NCBI GenBank assembly: GCA_947097535.1
Contig: CAMURM010000020.1
Span: 1 to 11,942, forward strand
Direction of reading: 5' to 3'
DNA length: 11,942 nucleotides
Source of the DNA: an uncultured Selenomonas sp.
GTDB lineage: Bacteria > Bacillota > Negativicutes > Selenomonadales > Selenomonadaceae
Below the pieces are notes generated by a model, which had not been told where the DNA came from, made no database searches, and saw only the letters and a program-made list of their open reading frames with translations. Positions 5,401-11,942 of the stretch are shown here, piece by piece. How positions within the stretch are numbered: the first letter of the stretch is position 1; every line of letters starts with the position of its first letter. Position numbers and translations under genes: made by a program.

Positions 5401-7590
5401 ATGAAGAAGACGATTGACAGCCACGAGCACACGCACAGCCACGACCATAGCCACAACCACGACCACGAACATGTCCACACGCATGAGCATGTACACACAC
5501 AGGACCATGCGCACGATCACGCGCACCCTGCCTGGCAGCCGCACACGCACGACGCGGCGCACCCGCACACGCACGGCGGCGTCAACGACTACATGCAGGC
5601 GGTTTCCGCCTACCGCAAGACGTTCGCCTCGAAGCAGGATGTGCTCGACAAGACGCCCGATCCCGCCGTGCGCGAGATGCTGCTGCACATGGAACAGATC
5701 GGCTGCGATACGGCGTTCGACCGCTTCGATCAGCAGAAGCCGCAGTGTTCCTTCGGCCTCGCCGGCGTCTGCTGCAAGAACTGCAACATGGGGCCGTGCA
5801 AGATCACGGCGAAGAGCCCGCGCGGCGTCTGCGGCGCGGACGCCGACCTCATCGTCTCGCGCAACCTCCTTCGGAGCGCTGCGGGCGGCGTCGCCCAACA
5901 CGGCGCACACGCGCGCGAAGTGCTGCTGTCGCTGAAGTTCGCCGCCGAAGGCAAGCTCAAACTGCCTCTTCTCGGAGAAAAGCGCATCCGCGAGGTCTGC
6001 CGTGCCTTCGGCATCAATACGCGCGGTCAGAGCACGCGCCGCCTCGCGAGCCGCCTTGCCGACGTGCTGCTCGCCGATCTCTCCCGCGCCCTGCCCGAAG
6101 AGTATCGCTCCATCGCTGCACTCGCCCCCGCCGAACGAAAAGAGGTCTGGCAGAAGCTCGACATTCTGCCGATCAGCGCCTACAACGAGGTCTTCGACGC
6201 CTTCCACCGCACGGGCTGCGGCACGGACGGCGATTGGCAGAGCGTCATGAAGCAATTCCTGCGCTGCGGCCTCGCCTTCTGCTACACGGGTGTCGTCGCC
6301 GCCAACATCGCGACCGACGCGCTCTTCGGCGTCGGTCATCGCGCGACCTCGAAGGTCAACGTCGGAGCACTCAAGAAAGGCTGGGTCAACATTGCCGTGC
6401 ACGGCCACCTGCCGACGCTCGTCAGCGAGATCGTGCGCATCGGCCGCACGCAGGAATTCATCGACCTCGCGAAGAAGCACGGCGCAGAGGGCATCCAGTT
6501 CTACGGCATCTGCTGTTCGTGCCTCGCCGCCATGTACCGCTACGAAGGCGTCATCCCGCTCTCGAACGCCGTCGGCGCAGAACTCGTGCTCGGCACGGGT
6601 GCGCTCGACCTCTGGGTCGCCGACGTGCAGGACGTCTTCCCCTCCATCATGGACGTGGCGCGCTGCTTCAAGACGACCGTCGTCACGACGAGCGATGCGG
6701 CGCGTCTGCCCGGCGCGGAGCACTACGCCTACGACCACCATCACTCGAACGTCGCCGACACGGAGAAGATCGCACGCAAGATCGTCACGCGCGCCATCGA
6801 AAGCTTCGCCGCGCGGCGCGACGTGCCCGTCTTCATCCCCGCCTACGAAGTCACGGCGGAGATCGGCTTCAGTGCCGAATCCGTCAGCGATCGCTACAAG
6901 GGATTCGGCGCGATTGCAGAAGCGCTGAAGAGCGGCAAGATCCGCGGCATCGTCAACATGGTCGGCTGCAACAACCCGCGCGTCGTCTACGAGCGCGCCA
7001 TCATCGACATCGCTGAGGAGCTGATAAAGAACGATGTCCTCATCTTCACCAACGGCTGCGCCTCGTTCCCGCTCTTGAAGCTCGGCTACTGCAGCCTCTC
7101 GGCGCTCACCAAGACGGGCAGGAATCTGCGCGAATTCCTCGGCGAAGACCAGCCGCCCGTATGGCACATGGGCGAGTGCGTCGACAACACGCGCGCCTCG
7201 ACGATCCTCGGCGGCACGGCAGCAGCTGCAGGCAAGGACATCAAGGACATGCCGTTCGCGTTTGCGAGTCCCGAGTGGGCGAACGAGAAGGGGCTTGACG
7301 CCTCGCTCGCCTTCCGTCTCTTCGGTATCAACTCCTACCACTGCGTCGAACCGCCCGTACAGGGCTCGACGAACGTCGAAAACTTCCTCAAGAAGGACAC
7401 GCAGGAAACGCTCGGTGCCGTCATGACGGTCATCACCGATCCCAAGGCGCTCGCGAAGAAAATGCTCGAAGACATCGACGAAGCGCGTCGGGCGCTCGGC
7501 TGGAAAGCGTGCGCACCGCTGCAGCTTTCCGCCTCAGAAGCGAGCGGCGAGACGGATTCCATCCCGGCAGCGAAGGCGGCAAACGCATGA
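5401..7590 (+). CDS. cooS: CooS-family protein (anaerobic Ni-CO dehydrogenase-like) with His-rich N-terminus and a variant C-cluster
   Basis: 729 aa; typical CooS proteins are about 630-640 aa and oxidise CO or reduce CO2 at a Ni-Fe-S C-cluster. Residues 8-58 contain 22 His, with 13 strictly alternating X-His pairs at 8-32. The core then follows family order: D-cluster Cys116 and Cys124, B-cluster Cys125, Cys128, Cys133 and Cys144, tunnel-type His167 and His170, VHGH (His334/336), Cys371-Cys372, Cys523 (GCNN), Cys553 (NGCA), Cys593 (MGECVDN) and catalytic Lys630 (NEK). Where canonical enzymes have VDxQC, this protein has ADVQD (Asp411), so one C-cluster cysteine ligand is lost. The usual CCTGNE motif is CCSCLA. 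The last 25 or so residues are an Ala/Ser-rich tail. No cooC, cooF or acs gene is in view, and an ABC importer is translationally coupled downstream. Family secure; CO dehydrogenase activity uncertain. Confidence 0.88.
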   Translation: MKKTIDSHEHTHSHDHSHNHDHEHVHTHEHVHTQDHAHDHAHPAWQPHTHDAAHPHTHGGVNDYMQAVSAYRKTFASKQDVLDKTPDPAVREMLLHMEQIGCDTAFDRFDQQKPQCSFGLAGVCCKNCNMGPCKITAKSPRGVCGADADLIVSRNLLRSAAGGVAQHGAHAREVLLSLKFAAEGKLKLPLLGEKRIREVCRAFGINTRGQSTRRLASRLADVLLADLSRALPEEYRSIAALAPAERKEVWQKLDILPISAYNEVFDAFHRTGCGTDGDWQSVMKQFLRCGLAFCYTGVVAANIATDALFGVGHRATSKVNVGALKKGWVNIAVHGHLPTLVSEIVRIGRTQEFIDLAKKHGAEGIQFYGICCSCLAAMYRYEGVIPLSNAVGAELVLGTGALDLWVADVQDVFPSIMDVARCFKTTVVTTSDAARLPGAEHYAYDHHHSNVADTEKIARKIVTRAIESFAARRDVPVFIPAYEVTAEIGFSAESVSDRYKGFGAIAEALKSGKIRGIVNMVGCNNPRVVYERAIIDIAEELIKNDVLIFTNGCASFPLLKLGYCSLSALTKTGRNLREFLGEDQPPVWHMGECVDNTRASTILGGTAAAAGKDIKDMPFAFASPEWANEKGLDASLAFRLFGINSYHCVEPPVQGSTNVENFLKKDTQETLGAVMTVITDPKALAKKMLEDIDEARRALGWKACAPLQLSASEASGETDSIPAAKAANA

Positions 7591-8546
7591 AACAAGCAGC
7601 AAGAAAGCGCATCCTCGTCCTCGCTTCGCTCCTCGCCGTCGTCGGCGCACTCGCCGCCTTCGGCAGCTACCGAAGCGAAGCCGAGCCGCGAGACGTGCGC
7701 ACCGTACGTCTCGCCTACCTGCCGACCACCCATGCCCTGCCGCTCTTTGCCGAAAAGGAAATGGAATCGCCCGACGGCCCCGTCCACATCGAGCTCATCA
7801 AATACGGCTCGTGGCCCGAGCTCATGGACGCGCTCAATACCGGGCGCGCCGACGGCGCCTCGGTGCTCATCGAGCTCGCTGTCAAGGCGCGCGAGCAGGG
7901 CATCGACCTCAGGGCGGCGGCACTCGGCCACAGGGACGGCAACATCGTCGTCACCCTGCCCGAGATCGAGCGCGTCGAAGACCTCAAGGGCAAGGTCTTC
8001 GCCATTCCGCACAAGCAATCGACGCACAAGCTGCTCCTCGACGAGCTTCTCGCCGCCCACGGCATGACGGAACGCGATCTGAAAGTCGTCGAGATGACGC
8101 CGCCCGAAATGCCCGCCGCACTCGCGCAGAAACAAATCGCCGGCTACTGCGTTGCCGAGCCTTTCGGCTCGCAAGCCATCGCTCTCGGCGCGGGCAAGCT
8201 CTTCGCGCGTGATGACGAACTCTGGAACGAAAGCCCGTGCTGCGCCCTCGTTTTCAACGGCAGCTTCGTGGGCGAAAACGAGGAGCTTGCACGCGCGACG
8301 CTCAAGGCATACATGGAGGCGAGCGAGCATCTGAGCGAACATCCCGAAAGCCGGACGGAGATCGCCTGCCATTTTCTCAAGACGAAGCCCGCCGTGCTGG
8401 AAAAATCCTTCGACTGGATCTCCTACGACGATCTCGCCATCAGCGAAGAAGCTTACAATGCATTGACCGCACGCATGAAAGCGGCGGGGCTGCTGCAGAA
8501 AGCGCCGCCTTACGAAGACTTCGTCGACCGAAGCCTTCTCCCCTGA
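7587..8546 (+). CDS. ABC transporter substrate-binding protein, NitT/TauT (SsuA/NrtA-like) type
   Basis: 319 aa exported binding protein. The N-terminus (MKQAARKR, then a hydrophobic stretch at about residues 9-25) is a Sec signal peptide. There is no lipobox cysteine, so a soluble periplasmic protein is expected, which suits a diderm cell. Mature features match the NMT1/SsuA-like fold: VRLAYLPTTHALPLFAEKE near the start, YGSWPELMDALNTGRADGA, then VEDLKGKVFAIPHKQSTHKLLLDELL and CVAEPFGSQAIALG. Family members bind sulfonates, nitrate, bicarbonate or thiamine precursors, and the ligand here cannot be told. The ATG shares an ATGA with the cooS stop, so its translation is coupled to that gene. 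The 26 in-frame residues upstream of this ATG overlap the cooS coding end and are not part of the protein. Confidence 0.88.
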   Translation: MKQAARKRILVLASLLAVVGALAAFGSYRSEAEPRDVRTVRLAYLPTTHALPLFAEKEMESPDGPVHIELIKYGSWPELMDALNTGRADGASVLIELAVKAREQGIDLRAAALGHRDGNIVVTLPEIERVEDLKGKVFAIPHKQSTHKLLLDELLAAHGMTERDLKVVEMTPPEMPAALAQKQIAGYCVAEPFGSQAIALGAGKLFARDDELWNESPCCALVFNGSFVGENEELARATLKAYMEASEHLSEHPESRTEIACHFLKTKPAVLEKSFDWISYDDLAISEEAYNALTARMKAAGLLQKAPPYEDFVDRSLLP

Positions 8547-8560
8547 AAGGTTTGTGATTT

Positions 8561-9322
8561 ATGAAAAACGTCCGGCATCTTATCGGCGCGGCCGCCGTCA
8601 CTCTCCTCTTTTGGCAGGCGATCTGTGCATTCGGCGGCTGGCACGAGGCGCTTTTCCCCTCACCCGCGTCCACCTTCCTGGGATTTGTCGAGCTCATCAA
8701 GGACGGTGTGCTCTTCGAGGACGTCGCGGCGAGCCTCGTGCGCTTCGCCGTCGGCTACCTCGCCTCCGTCCTCCTCGCGCTCGCTGCAGGTCTCATTCTC
8801 GGCTGGTACTCCAAGGTATGGGCGTACCTCAACCCCATCGCGCAGGTGCTTCGCCCCGTCTCACCCGTCGCCTGGCTGCCCTTCATCGTGCTCTTCTTCG
8901 GCATCGGCGAAGCGCCTGCCATCGTCATCATCTTCCTCGCAGCGTTCTTCCCCGTGCTGCTCGCGACTGTCGCCGCCGTACAGAAGCTCGACCCCGTCTA
9001 TCTGAAGGTCGCGCAAAACTTCAGCATCAAAGAGCCTGCCGTCTTCACGAAGATCATCCTGCCCGCCATCTTCCCGCAGATTGCCACGGGGCTTCACCTC
9101 GCCCTCGGCACGGCCTGGGTCTTCCTCGTCGCCGGCGAGATGGTCGGCGCCCAATCGGGTCTGGGCTTCCTCATCATCGATGCGCGAAACAATCTCAGAG
9201 CCGACCTCCTGATGGCAGCAATCCTCACGATCGGACTTCTCGGACTTCTCTTGGACAGCGCCATGAGTCTCGCCGAGAGGCAGCTTTACCGCGCCTGGGG
9301 CATACGAGGAGGGAAATCATGA
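8561..9322 (+). CDS. ABC transporter permease, NitT/TauT (SsuC-like) type
   Basis: 253 aa integral membrane protein, the standard size for SsuC/TauC/NrtB permeases. About six hydrophobic segments are visible, at roughly residues 7-25, 58-82, 100-118, 119-140, 172-192 and 213-235. The cytoplasmic EAA-type coupling loop, which contacts the ATPase, runs from about Glu158 (KEPAVFTKIILPAIFPQIATG). An AAAGG site lies 10 bases before the ATG, a slightly long spacing, and the gap after the binding-protein gene is 14 bases. A homodimer of this permease is expected, since no second permease gene is present. Substrate specificity follows the binding protein and is unknown. Confidence 0.92.
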   Translation: MKNVRHLIGAAAVTLLFWQAICAFGGWHEALFPSPASTFLGFVELIKDGVLFEDVAASLVRFAVGYLASVLLALAAGLILGWYSKVWAYLNPIAQVLRPVSPVAWLPFIVLFFGIGEAPAIVIIFLAAFFPVLLATVAAVQKLDPVYLKVAQNFSIKEPAVFTKIILPAIFPQIATGLHLALGTAWVFLVAGEMVGAQSGLGFLIIDARNNLRADLLMAAILTIGLLGLLLDSAMSLAERQLYRAWGIRGGKS

Positions 9323-10092
9323 GCTACATCGAAATACGAGACGTCTGCCGCCACTACGAGCAGAAAGGCGCACGCTTCACGGCGCTCTCCCACGTCGACC
9401 TCACCATCGAGCGCGGCGAATTCATCTGCCTCCTCGGCCCCTCGGGCTGCGGCAAGAGCACGCTCCTCGCAGCGCTCGCGGGCTTCGACCGCGTATCGAG
9501 CGGCAGCGTACGCATCGCGGGCGAAGAGGTCACCTCACCGAGCATCAAGAACGTCACAATCTTCCAGAACTACGGCCTCCTGCCGTGGCGCACGGTAGAA
9601 AAGAACGTCGAGCTCGGCCTCGAAGGCCTCGGCACAGCGCCCGAAGAGCGTACAAAGATCGCACGCCGCTACCTCGCTCTCGTCGGCTTGGAGCGCTTCG
9701 CCTCGCACCATCCCGCCGAACTCTCGGGCGGCATGCAGCAGCGCGTCGCCATCGCGCGCGCCCTCGCCGTCGATCCCGACATCATCTTCATGGATGAACC
9801 GTTTGCCGCCCTCGACGCCATCACGCGCATGAGCCTGCAGGACGAGATCTCCGCCATCTGCCGCAGGCAGGGCAAGACAATCATCTTCGTCACGCACGAC
9901 ATCGATGAAGCCGTCGTGCTCGCCGACCGCGTCGTCATCATGACGCCGAACCCCGGCAAGGTCAAGAGCATCATCGAAGTCGACCTCCACGGCAAACGTG
10001 ACCGCACGAGTCCCGACTTTCTCCACATCCGTGACCGCATCTTCCGCGAATTCTCCCTGAAGCCCGCCGACAAGACGGAATACTACATATAA
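9319..10092 (+). CDS. ABC transporter ATP-binding protein, NitT/TauT (SsuB-like) type
   Basis: 257 aa cytoplasmic ATPase that powers the importer. All motifs are intact: Walker A GPSGCGKST (40-48), Q-loop Gln83 in FQNYGLLPW, signature LSGGMQQR (135-142), Walker B IIFMDE (155-160), D-loop Asp166 and switch His193 (FVTHD). The FQNYGLLPW and MDEPFAALDAITR stretches are typical of the SsuB/TauB/NrtD subgroup. The ATG overlaps the permease stop as ATGA and has GGAGGG 6 bases upstream, which fixes the start; an open frame continues upstream but overlaps the permease gene and is not coding. It is the last gene of the operon, ending exactly where the strong terminator hairpin begins. Confidence 0.95.
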   Translation: MSYIEIRDVCRHYEQKGARFTALSHVDLTIERGEFICLLGPSGCGKSTLLAALAGFDRVSSGSVRIAGEEVTSPSIKNVTIFQNYGLLPWRTVEKNVELGLEGLGTAPEERTKIARRYLALVGLERFASHHPAELSGGMQQRVAIARALAVDPDIIFMDEPFAALDAITRMSLQDEISAICRRQGKTIIFVTHDIDEAVVLADRVVIMTPNPGKVKSIIEVDLHGKRDRTSPDFLHIRDRIFREFSLKPADKTEYYI

Positions 10093-10149
10093 ACGACGCA
10101 GCGAAGAGGCTCCTTCCACTCTCGGAAGGAGCCTCTTCGCTGCGTCGTT
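10092..10149. terminator. Strong terminator hairpin between the ABC operon and the flavodoxin-like gene
   Basis: A perfect 26-bp stem (10092-10117 with 10124-10149) encloses a 6-base loop, ACTCTC. It begins on the last base of the ATPase stop codon. On + it is followed by a T-rich stretch (CTTATTCTTTATTACTTTTT). The flavodoxin-like gene converges on it and ends 12 bases away, so it probably ends both transcripts. Confidence 0.88.
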
Positions 10150-10160
10150 CTTATTCTTTA

Positions 10161-10802
10161 TTACTTTTTCACTGCCGCTTTCCAGTCGATGTTTTCCAGC
10201 CACTCCTTGACCAGCGGCTCTACGAGGCGCGGCGTATCGTGCACGAACTTTCCCTCAAGACCAAGCCCGTCGAGCACGGTCACGCCCTTTGCATACTGCG
10301 GGATATTCTTTTCATTGCCCGTCAGGCTATCCGAAAGCGAAGTGGCAAACGGGATGATCGTCTTTCCTTCGAAATCGTTCGACTCAAGAAACGTGTAGAC
10401 GGCCATCGGCATATCGCTGCACCAGATCGGGTAGCCGAGAAAAATCACATCGTAATCCGCGAGATTCTTCACGTTTTCTGCAAGCTTAGGACGCGCGTTT
10501 TCCTTCTGCTCCCGGCGTGCGATCTCAAGCGTCTCCTTGAGATTTTCAGGATACGGATCCTTCGTCTTGATTTCAAAAAGATCGCCGCCCGTCTCCTCGG
10601 CGATGATCTCCGCCAGTGCCGCCGTATTGCCCTTCTCTGTGCGGCCGACGGCATAATTCTCACCCGCGCGGGAGAAATACGCGACAAGCACCTTATGTCC
10701 GCCAAAGCCGAAGCCGGCAAAGGAACCTTGCAGACTGTACGCCGCAGCAGCCAGGACAGTCAGCAAGACAGCGCCGATCAGCATTGCTTTTCTCAAATTC
10801 AT
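10161..10802 (-). CDS. Membrane-anchored or exported flavodoxin-like protein
   Basis: 213 aa. Residues 1-5 are basic and 6-24 hydrophobic, giving a signal peptide or N-terminal anchor with no lipobox cysteine. The flavodoxin fold starts at about residue 36 (HKVLVAYFSRAGENYAVG). The FMN-phosphate loop appears to be EKGNTAALA (56-64), with a second flavin-contact segment in FLGYPIWCSDMP. This arrangement resembles the Flavodoxin_4 group, which binds FMN and carries out electron transfer or reductase reactions; partners are unknown. The start at 10802 is fixed by AGGAGG 5-6 bases upstream; an open frame continues upstream to 10874, but it would run through the terminator-like hairpin and the promoter. 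The gene is monocistronic and convergent with the cooS-ABC operon. An extracytoplasmic location is inferred from the N-terminus only. Confidence 0.85.
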   Translation of the reverse strand: MNLRKAMLIGAVLLTVLAAAAYSLQGSFAGFGFGGHKVLVAYFSRAGENYAVGRTEKGNTAALAEIIAEETGGDLFEIKTKDPYPENLKETLEIARREQKENARPKLAENVKNLADYDVIFLGYPIWCSDMPMAVYTFLESNDFEGKTIIPFATSLSDSLTGNEKNIPQYAKGVTVLDGLGLEGKFVHDTPRLVEPLVKEWLENIDWKAAVKK

Positions 10803-10829
10803 GATGGCCTCCTCTCTCTTTCCTCCTCC

Positions 10830-10835
10830 ATTATA
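10830..10835 (-). promoter_or_regulatory. Putative -10 element of the flavodoxin-like gene
   Basis: A perfect TATAAT on the minus strand lies 27 bases before the start codon. No good -35 is found at 17 bases (TTTTCT); TTGTTC is present but at a 12-base spacing. Initiation here is plausible, perhaps with activator help. Confidence 0.45.
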
Positions 10836-10854
10836 ACCTACATGATGGAACAAG

Positions 10855-10887
10855 AAAAGGGGCGGCCTGCCCATGCCGCCCCTTTTT
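10855..10887 (-). terminator. Rho-independent terminator of the FliB-like gene
   Basis: A perfect 12-bp stem (10855-10866 with 10875-10886) and 8-base loop. On the minus strand it ends in TTTTCTTGTT, about 48 bases past the FliB-like stop. It is symmetric enough to act on + as well, but no + gene approaches it. It insulates the flavodoxin-like gene just downstream. Confidence 0.82.
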
Positions 10888-10934
10888 GAGGAAACTTCTC
10901 TCCACCGTGTTTTTCATCACGCCTGCAGCCTTCA

Positions 10935-11942
10935 TCAGCGCTCGCCGCAGACCAGCATCTGCCGCATCCAGGGAAGAAGCTCCTGTTCGCCCGCTTGAAT
11001 ATAGGCATTCCATGCCTCTGTATAGCGCGGGAAGTGCATCGTGCTGTGCTCTGCACATTCAATGAGACTCAGAACCTCTTCCTCGCCAACATCCCCTTCG
11101 TAGCGCTTCACCCAGGCGATGAGGAAAAACTCCAAGAGTTTCCAACGCGCAACGAGAAGTCGCCAGTCGACGAGAAGCGATCCCTCGTATTTACACGGAA
11201 ACGCCATGAGGAAAATTTCATTGACAAGGTAGTTCTCCAAAACATGGCCATGTGCAGGCAAGAATTTCTCACGATAAAGCGCCCGATATTCTGCATAAAG
11301 CGCCTCCAATCGTGCGAGGCTGTTCTCTCCCTGCAGTTCGTAGACCTCTGCCACTTGATTGAAGGAGGCTTCCTCCATACCTGCGCGTCGACCCCAAAAG
11401 AGCGCATCCCAATCTCGTCTCTTGACCTCATCCATCCAGCCGAAGAGCCAACGCATGTACGCCGCACTATCAAACGGCACATACGTCAAAAGCTCTGCGG
11501 CAGAGGGCGTCAGATAAAACTCGGCGATGCCCGACAGCTCGCGCTCCTCCGTCCCCGCGCCGAGCGACTCGTCCACACGGTCAATGAAGAAACCCAAGAG
11601 AGCCAAACGTTCGTCCAGCGCATAGCGGCGCTGCTGCAAGAGAGCAAGCGCCGTCTCCTGCACGATACGAAAAGCGCCCGCGTCCATCTTCGGCTGCACC
11701 GCCCCGCAAGCATCGCGTAAAAGAGGTGCCCGCACGCGCTCCAGGCGCATAGGCGTCTTGCAGAGCAGAAGCAGTTTCCTCGCGATCGGGCAGGTAAGCG
11801 TCAAAGAGCCTGACGCCATATTGTCAAGCAAATACGTCACTCGCGGATAAAGCGCACAGGTCAACGACAGATATTCCTCCCCCAGATTTTTTTGCAGGAA
11901 ACAAAGCCCATCGGCCTCAAGCAGTGCGCAGGCTTCTCCCTC
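10935..11942 (-). CDS. FliB-like flagellin lysine-N-methylase, C-terminal part (start outside window)
   Basis: The frame is open to the right edge of the window and ends at TGA 10937-10935, leaving 335 visible residues. The first residues read CALLEADGLCFLQKNLGEEY followed by LSLTCALYPRV, then SLTLTCPIARKLLLL. This pattern (C-x-L-x(4)-GLC, LGE-Y-L-x-TC-x-YPR, and a later S-L-x-CP-A) matches FliB-type proteins, which methylate lysines on flagellin and carry cysteine clusters. The missing N-terminal stretch should hold the first cysteine pair. Salmonella FliB is about 400 aa, which agrees with roughly 65 residues lying outside. An internal TTG at 11864 is not the start, because the conserved motif extends upstream of it. 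The remaining C-terminal region is helical, with no motif I recognise. Base composition is visibly less GC-rich than the CooS operon. Confidence 0.75.
   Translation of the reverse strand, partial: EGEACALLEADGLCFLQKNLGEEYLSLTCALYPRVTYLLDNMASGSLTLTCPIARKLLLLCKTPMRLERVRAPLLRDACGAVQPKMDAGAFRIVQETALALLQQRRYALDERLALLGFFIDRVDESLGAGTEERELSGIAEFYLTPSAAELLTYVPFDSAAYMRWLFGWMDEVKRRDWDALFWGRRAGMEEASFNQVAEVYELQGENSLARLEALYAEYRALYREKFLPAHGHVLENYLVNEIFLMAFPCKYEGSLLVDWRLLVARWKLLEFFLIAWVKRYEGDVGEEEVLSLIECAEHSTMHFPRYTEAWNAYIQAGEQELLPWMRQMLVCGER

Noticed and set aside
5356..7341. Very long open frame (661 codons) antisense to the CooS-like gene
   Set aside because: It mirrors the high-GC codon bias of the sense gene. 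Its translation is low-complexity Arg/Ala/Asp/Val-rich with no family motif, and the sense frame has full CooS motifs, a promoter and a ribosome site.
7335..8372. 345-codon minus-strand frame across the cooS/binding-protein junction
   Set aside because: It spans two well-supported sense genes and has no motif; it is a shadow of GC-rich coding sequence.
8554..9318. Upstream in-frame extension of the ATPase reading frame through the permease gene
   Set aside because: It would give a 512-residue product with an Arg-rich low-complexity first half. The ATPase has a good GGAGGG site and ATGA overlap at 9319, and the permease frame is clearly coding.

Overview
The window reads as chromosomal DNA from a GC-rich anaerobic bacterium of the Negativicutes, Selenomonas-like. 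That placement is an inference from the gene mix (anaerobic CooS-type protein, PTS sucrose genes, a FliB-type flagellin methylase fragment, a Firmicutes-style chemoreceptor end) and from strong GC3 codon bias; nothing in the window proves the genus. No RNA genes, insertion sequences, prophage or CRISPR repeats were seen.

Layout. (1) 1-702 (+): the C-terminal signalling half of a methyl-accepting chemotaxis protein, closed by a hairpin at 741-781 that can also serve the next, convergent operon. (2) 5271-828 (-): a sucrose-type operon: PTS enzyme II with fused A-B-C domains, a GH32 sucrose-6-phosphate hydrolase and a LacI-family regulator. Its promoter (TTGACA-17-TAAGAT) and an 18-bp operator-like palindrome lie just upstream of the PTS gene. 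(3) 5315-10149 (+): a divergent operon with its own strong promoter (TTGACA-17-TATTAT). It encodes a CooS-family (Ni-CO dehydrogenase-like) protein and a complete NitT/TauT-type ABC importer (binding protein, permease, ATPase). cooS/binding protein and permease/ATPase are joined by ATGA overlaps, and a 26-bp perfect hairpin follows. (4) 10802-10161 (-): an N-terminally anchored or exported flavodoxin-like protein. (5) 11942-10935 (-): the C-terminal part of a FliB-like flagellin lysine-N-methylase running off the right edge, with its own terminator.

How the genes work together. The sucrose operon is self-contained: sucrose is imported and phosphorylated, sucrose-6-phosphate is cleaved, and the regulator (or CcpA, since the palindrome also fits a cre site) controls the promoter. 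The CooS/ABC operon is the most unusual part. The CooS-like protein carries an N-terminal extension with 22 histidines in residues 8-58. It keeps the B- and D-cluster cysteines and most active-site residues, but has Asp in place of one C-cluster cysteine ligand. It is translationally coupled to an importer rather than to CooC, CooF or acetyl-CoA synthase genes. This suggests a non-canonical redox enzyme working on, or supplied by, an imported small molecule; the substrate cannot be read from sequence.
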